Of a DNA stretch of 64,000 nucleotides, positions 60,662 through 64,000 are shown one piece after another; position 1 is the stretch's first letter, and every line of letters starts with the position of its first letter. Under the pieces are notes generated by a model. That model saw nothing but the letters and a program-made list of their open reading frames with translations. It was not told the DNA's origin and made no database searches. The position numbers and the translations under genes are program-made. Origin of the DNA: Pontibacter litorisediminis (GTDB taxonomy: Bacteria; Bacteroidota; Bacteroidia; Cytophagales; Hymenobacteraceae); the NCBI RefSeq assembly GCF_029360645.1, contig NZ_JARDUA010000002.1:248001-312000 (forward strand), read 5' to 3'.

Positions 60662-63139
60662 TCATCCGCCGGTGCGGTTCAGCTCCTCCAGGTTGTTGCG
60701 CTTGCGCTCCTCCAGCTTGGCGCCCCTGCTGAACTTGTAGCGCAGCGTAAACCCTATGTTGCGCTGCCGGAAATACTGGTCCCAATCACTCACATTGCCT
60801 TCGCCCACATTGGCCCCGATGATGAGGTGCTGGGTATGGAAAATATCGTTGGCGTTGACGGTCACGTCCAGCTTGTCATCCAGAAAGCTTCGCTTCAGCC
60901 CCACGTTCAGCCACCAGCGCGGATCCACCCGATACAGCGCATAGGCGCCGGCCCCCTGGTAGGTGCCATTGATCTCGGCCTTCAGCTTCCAGGGCAGCAG
61001 GATGGTGTGGTTGGACTGTAGCATGAAAAAGACCTGGTCATTCGTTACCTGCTGCCTATCCACGATGGTGCTAAACTCGTTGTAGGCCACCAGCAGGGTG
61101 TTGCTCGTATCCCACTTCTTCATGATCTGCACAGGCACCACCGCTGTCATGCTCAGGTTAATGGCGTCGTCCACGTTGCCAATAGTATAAATGGTTGTGG
61201 AGGTTTCGGCATCTATCATCGGAATTTCGGCGATTACGTCCTGCTGGAGCTGGTAGCTGAGCGCCAGGCTGTAGTTTTTCTTATAGGTCTGCGTGATGCC
61301 GAAGGAATGGGTGTATTGCGGCCGTAGGTACGGGTTTCCGAGCCAGTAGGTGTACGGGTCGCGGTAGGAGAAGAAGGGGTTGAGCGAGCCGTAGTTTGGC
61401 CGGTAAATGCGGCGGCTGTAGTTGTAGTTCAGCTCATAATCATCGCTCACCTCTTGCTTCAGGAAAAGGCTCGGAAAAAAATCCAGGTAATCACGCTCGG
61501 TTACCTGCCCCGTGGTCAGCGACTCCCCCTTGGATACGGTCTGCTCTGCCCGAAGGCCCGCCTGCAGGCTAAAGCGCTCCCCAAGTTTGCTGTTCCAGTT
61601 CACGTAAGCCGCATAGATGTCTTCGTCGTAGAGGAAGTGGTTGGTGCGCGAAAGGTCCGGCACGAGCACTGCACTGTTGTTAAAGTAGAAGCGGGAGTCC
61701 GCGTCCGAGGAAACCCGGCTGGCCTTCACGCCTAGCTCCAATTTTCGGCCCCTGGAGAGCGCTTTGGTGAAGTCTACTTTTCCCGAGTAAATATCAAAGC
61801 CCGAAGGCGTGTTGGTATAGAGGAAATCCTGCCTGTCGGCCCCCTCCCCCGTCAGGTCGTAGAAGTAGTTATAAAAGTTGGCGTCTCCCTTGTTTCGGAT
61901 CTTTACCAGGTCCAGGTCCGCGCTCAGCTGCGTACCCAGCGTGTCGAACTTGCCCACGTAGTGCAGGTTGCCGGTGTAGTTCGTGAAGCGGTTCTCCCTG
62001 AAGTTATCGGCATCTATAAACTGCGTTGGCTGGCCCGGCGCATTGCCCAGGTAAGTCTCTGTCAGGAAGTCGGCATTGAACTTGTTCGTCACAAAGTAGC
62101 CCATCACCCCCACGCTGTGGCGGTCGTTTAAGGAATAGTCGGTGCCCAGGCGCACTGCTGGCGGCCCCTGTACCTCATAGTCCTCGGTCGCCTCCTGGTC
62201 AAAGTATACAGATTCTTCCGCTCCCCTGAACACCCGGTTGAACGTAGCGTCGCGGCCTCCCACACGGCGGGCCGCGTCCAGGTTCAGGAAAGAGTTCCAG
62301 TTACCCGTTTTATAGTTGACCGTGGCACCGCCTGAATACCCCACCTGCTTGCCGTTATAGATGGTTCCGGCGTACACGCTGCCGTTCACGCCCTGCTGGG
62401 TATTCTTTTTCAAGTTGATGTTAAGGATGCCGGAGGATCCCTGGGCGTCATACTTGGCGGAGGGGTTGGTGATGATCTCGATGTTGCGGATGTTCTCTGC
62501 CGGCATGCCTTCCAGCAAGGAGCGCAGGTCGCGGGCCGAGAGATAGGTAAGCTTGCCGTCCAGCATCACAGTGACCCCGCTCCTGCCGTTTAGTTGTATG
62601 TTGCCTTCCTGGTCCACAAACACACCCGGAGAGGTAGCCAGCACATCATAGGCCGTTTTACCGGCGGCCAAGGCAGTACCCTCTATACTTACCACCAAGC
62701 GGTCTGCCTCCTGCGTAATGGTGGGCCGCAGCGCCTGTACTTGCACCTCCTGCAGGGTGGTGGCCGAGGAGGTGCCCAGAGCAACCTTGCCTATGCTTAC
62801 CTGCGGCCTGTCCGCCGTTACACGCACCTGCCGTATAGTTTTAGAAGAATAGCCGATAAAGCTAAAGGCAAGGTCATACGTTCCAAAACCGATATTTTCG
62901 AGCTTAAATTGCCCTTTCCCATCGGTAAGGGTACCCCCCACCGCCTGTGCAGAACCTTGCTGCAGCAAAGCCACGGTGGCATACTCCAGGGGTTTGCCGG
63001 TAAGCGAGTCGGTTAAAGTGCCGGTAATAGTGCCGTTAGCCCCAGCTTGCTGCGCACCATCCTGTGCCAGGCCCGAGAAGCTAAGCAGGCTGAGGAAAAG
63101 GCATAGGTATCCCAGCAAGAAGCGTCTTCTTTTTTTCAT
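60662..63139 (-). CDS. TonB-dependent outer-membrane receptor
   Basis: An 825-aa protein. Signal peptide (LLGYLCLFLSLLSFSGLAQ), a CarboxypepD_reg-like domain at about 36-110 (GTITGTLTDSLTGKPLEYATVALLQ, FSFIGYSSKTI), a plug domain near 135-230 (QEVQVQALRPTITQEADRLVVSIEGTALAAGKTAYDVLATSPGVFVDQEGNIQLNGRSGVTVMLDGKLTYLS) and a C-terminal barrel. It belongs to the 'outer membrane beta-barrel family' TonB receptors that lack a SusD partner. No SusD or ligand gene is adjacent. The ligand is unknown. The promoter-like motif upstream matches that of the sigma operon. Confidence 0.92.
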   Translation of the reverse strand: MKKRRRFLLGYLCLFLSLLSFSGLAQDGAQQAGANGTITGTLTDSLTGKPLEYATVALLQQGSAQAVGGTLTDGKGQFKLENIGFGTYDLAFSFIGYSSKTIRQVRVTADRPQVSIGKVALGTSSATTLQEVQVQALRPTITQEADRLVVSIEGTALAAGKTAYDVLATSPGVFVDQEGNIQLNGRSGVTVMLDGKLTYLSARDLRSLLEGMPAENIRNIEIITNPSAKYDAQGSSGILNINLKKNTQQGVNGSVYAGTIYNGKQVGYSGGATVNYKTGNWNSFLNLDAARRVGGRDATFNRVFRGAEESVYFDQEATEDYEVQGPPAVRLGTDYSLNDRHSVGVMGYFVTNKFNADFLTETYLGNAPGQPTQFIDADNFRENRFTNYTGNLHYVGKFDTLGTQLSADLDLVKIRNKGDANFYNYFYDLTGEGADRQDFLYTNTPSGFDIYSGKVDFTKALSRGRKLELGVKASRVSSDADSRFYFNNSAVLVPDLSRTNHFLYDEDIYAAYVNWNSKLGERFSLQAGLRAEQTVSKGESLTTGQVTERDYLDFFPSLFLKQEVSDDYELNYNYSRRIYRPNYGSLNPFFSYRDPYTYWLGNPYLRPQYTHSFGITQTYKKNYSLALSYQLQQDVIAEIPMIDAETSTTIYTIGNVDDAINLSMTAVVPVQIMKKWDTSNTLLVAYNEFSTIVDRQQVTNDQVFFMLQSNHTILLPWKLKAEINGTYQGAGAYALYRVDPRWWLNVGLKRSFLDDKLDVTVNANDIFHTQHLIIGANVGEGNVSDWDQYFRQRNIGFTLRYKFSRGAKLEERKRNNLEELNRTGG

Positions 63140-63401
63140 AGTTCAGTAGTTAAGGTGTGAAGGTGATAACTTGGTTCAGGTATAGCGTAAAGACAAAAGC
63201 TGTAAGCTACAGTTGCATGCCCACCAGAATTCCTTTAAAATTTAATCTATGTTGCCAAATCCAACAGATGCAGCCTGGCAACAACTGCTTGCTCCAAACT
63301 GGCTGCCGGCATCTTCAAAGTACCTCGTCAGGCACCGCTAAAGACGCTAAGGGTTGCTGCACCGCAAGGGTATACTTACCAGCCTGGCCGGTGCTCAATT
63401 A

Positions 63402-63431
63402 GGTAAACTTTGGTTTTCGGAAAGGTTACAG
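63402..63431 (-). promoter_or_regulatory. Shared ECF-type promoter motif upstream of the TonB receptor
   Basis: On the minus strand, CTGTAACCTTTCCGAAAACC followed by AAAGTTTACC, closely matching the element at 60520-60548. It lies about 265 bp before the receptor ATG, so the 5' leader would be long. No gene is seen in 63140-63401. Confidence 0.6.
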
Positions 63432-63478
63432 CTGCCGGAGCGATTTATTTTTGGCGGGACTGCAACTATAAAAGAAAT

Positions 63479-63525
63479 ATAGCCGCCGTGCCAGTTGCCT
63501 TTCTGGCAATCGGCACGGCGGCTAT
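63479..63525 (-). terminator. Terminator of the MacB-like permease
   Basis: A long stem ATAGCCGCCGTGCC / GGCACGGCGGCTAT extended by GTTGCC / GGCAAT around a short loop, then a TTTCTTTTAT run on the minus strand. Confidence 0.85.
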
Positions 63526-63527
63526 GA

Positions 63528-64000
63528 TCAGTCAAACCGGAGGTTGGCGACAGGGTTGGTAGAAGCGGCTTTCAGCGCCTGGTAACTCACCGTCAGGAAG
63601 GCCACCAGCGCTGCGGTTATTCCTGCCGCAAAGAACGCCCACACCGGGATATCAATGCGGTAAGCAAAGTTCTGCAGCCACACGCTCATGGCAAACCAAG
63701 CCAGCGGGAAGGCGATAAGCGCGGCCACGATAATGAGCGCCAGGAACTCCTTGGAGAGCAGCGCCACAATGGTTGCGTTCTCTGCTCCCAGTACTTTCCG
63801 GATGCCGATTTCCTTTTTCCGGCGCTCCGCGGCATAGGCTGCCAGGCCAAATAAGCCCAGGCAGGCCACAAAAATGGCTATCCCGGTGAAGATCCAGAGC
63901 AGTGTTTTCAGCTTGTCCTCGGCCTTGTACATTTTGGCAAAGTTCTCATCCATGAACACGTACTCGATCGGGTAATCCGGCGAGAACTTGCTCCATACTT
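63528..64000 (-). CDS. MacB-like ABC transporter permease, C-terminal part (runs off window)
   Basis: The final 156 or so residues of a permease that begins beyond the window's right edge. Reading from the edge gives VWSKFSPDYPIEYVFMDENFAKMYKAEDK, typical of MacB/FtsX proteins that carry PF12704 and PF02687 domains. Three membrane helices follow (LLWIFTGIAIFVACLGLFGLAAYAAERR, EFLALIIVAALIAFPLAWFAM, WAFFAAGITAALVAFLTVSYQAL). The cytoplasmic RRKKEIGIRKVLGAENATIVALLSKEF loop, which contacts the ATPase, is intact. These permeases, common in Bacteroidota, are usually adjacent to an ATPase and an adaptor. The missing part cannot be judged. Confidence 0.85.
   Translation of the reverse strand, partial: VWSKFSPDYPIEYVFMDENFAKMYKAEDKLKTLLWIFTGIAIFVACLGLFGLAAYAAERRKKEIGIRKVLGAENATIVALLSKEFLALIIVAALIAFPLAWFAMSVWLQNFAYRIDIPVWAFFAAGITAALVAFLTVSYQALKAASTNPVANLRFD

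Noticed and set aside
1-64000. CRISPR arrays, tRNA and rRNA genes
   Set aside because: No regularly spaced repeats, cloverleaf-like or rRNA-like sequence recognised.

Overview
The window reads as chromosome of a Bacteroidota bacterium, most likely order Cytophagales, family Hymenobacteraceae (Pontibacter-like). This placement is inferred from gene content: a SusC-like TonB receptor with a CarboxypepD_reg N-terminus, paired DUF4097 proteins, ECF sigma/anti-sigma pairs, a GCS2-type amidoligase, a Vms1-like release factor, DUF1543, and promoter-like TAnnTTTG boxes. It also rests on GC-rich genes separated by short intergenic regions. No rRNA, tRNA or CRISPR array was seen.

Layout. 0.2-7.0 kb: alanine/sodium symporter, small-multidrug-export-type membrane protein, DinB-fold enzyme, small lipoprotein and the helicase HrpB. 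7.0-11.9 kb: a strongly AT-rich, four-gene, translationally coupled minus-strand operon (MBL-fold hydrolase, trypsin-like protease with a C-terminal extension, small middle component, Rad50-like ATPase). It fits the ABC-three-component (ABC-3C) conflict-system architecture and looks horizontally acquired. 12.0-16.4 kb: a decayed REP-associated tyrosine transposase (RAYT) surrounded by several REP-like palindromic repeats, plus an outer-membrane protein, a GerW-like protein, a 58-aa protein and MscS. 17-26 kb: two alpha/beta hydrolases, an ECF sigma/cupin anti-sigma pair, a frameshifted DUF748 gene, cytochrome c and an ABC exporter. 26-31 kb: lipoproteins, a Tyr/Gly/Arg-rich disordered protein, and a GAF protein followed by a Vms1-like release factor (VLRF1). 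31-42.7 kb: HTTM protein, SDR, P2-type ATPase, zinc alcohol dehydrogenase and a MacAB-like efflux operon. 42.8-50.2 kb: gamma-glutamyltransferase divergent from an amidoligase/class-I glutamine amidotransferase pair, hydrolases (one frameshifted), MsrB and DoxX. 50.4-57.2 kb: giant AsmA-like protein, PBP4-type DacB, a second disordered protein and a DUF1543 protein. 57.3-64 kb: an ECF sigma/HEAT anti-sigma/DUF4097/DUF4097 operon and a TonB-dependent receptor that share an upstream promoter-like motif, then the 3' end of a MacB-like permease.

Two signals run beyond single genes. The 7-mer AAGTATA (or its complement TATACTT) occurs about 75 times by manual scan, on both strands and in both coding and non-coding DNA. 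Roughly 7 would be expected from base composition, and it is absent from the interior of the AT-rich ABC-3C island. Two dispersed palindromic repeat families (about 58 bp and 35 bp) also occur. All family assignments come from reading motifs in translated sequence; no database search was run.
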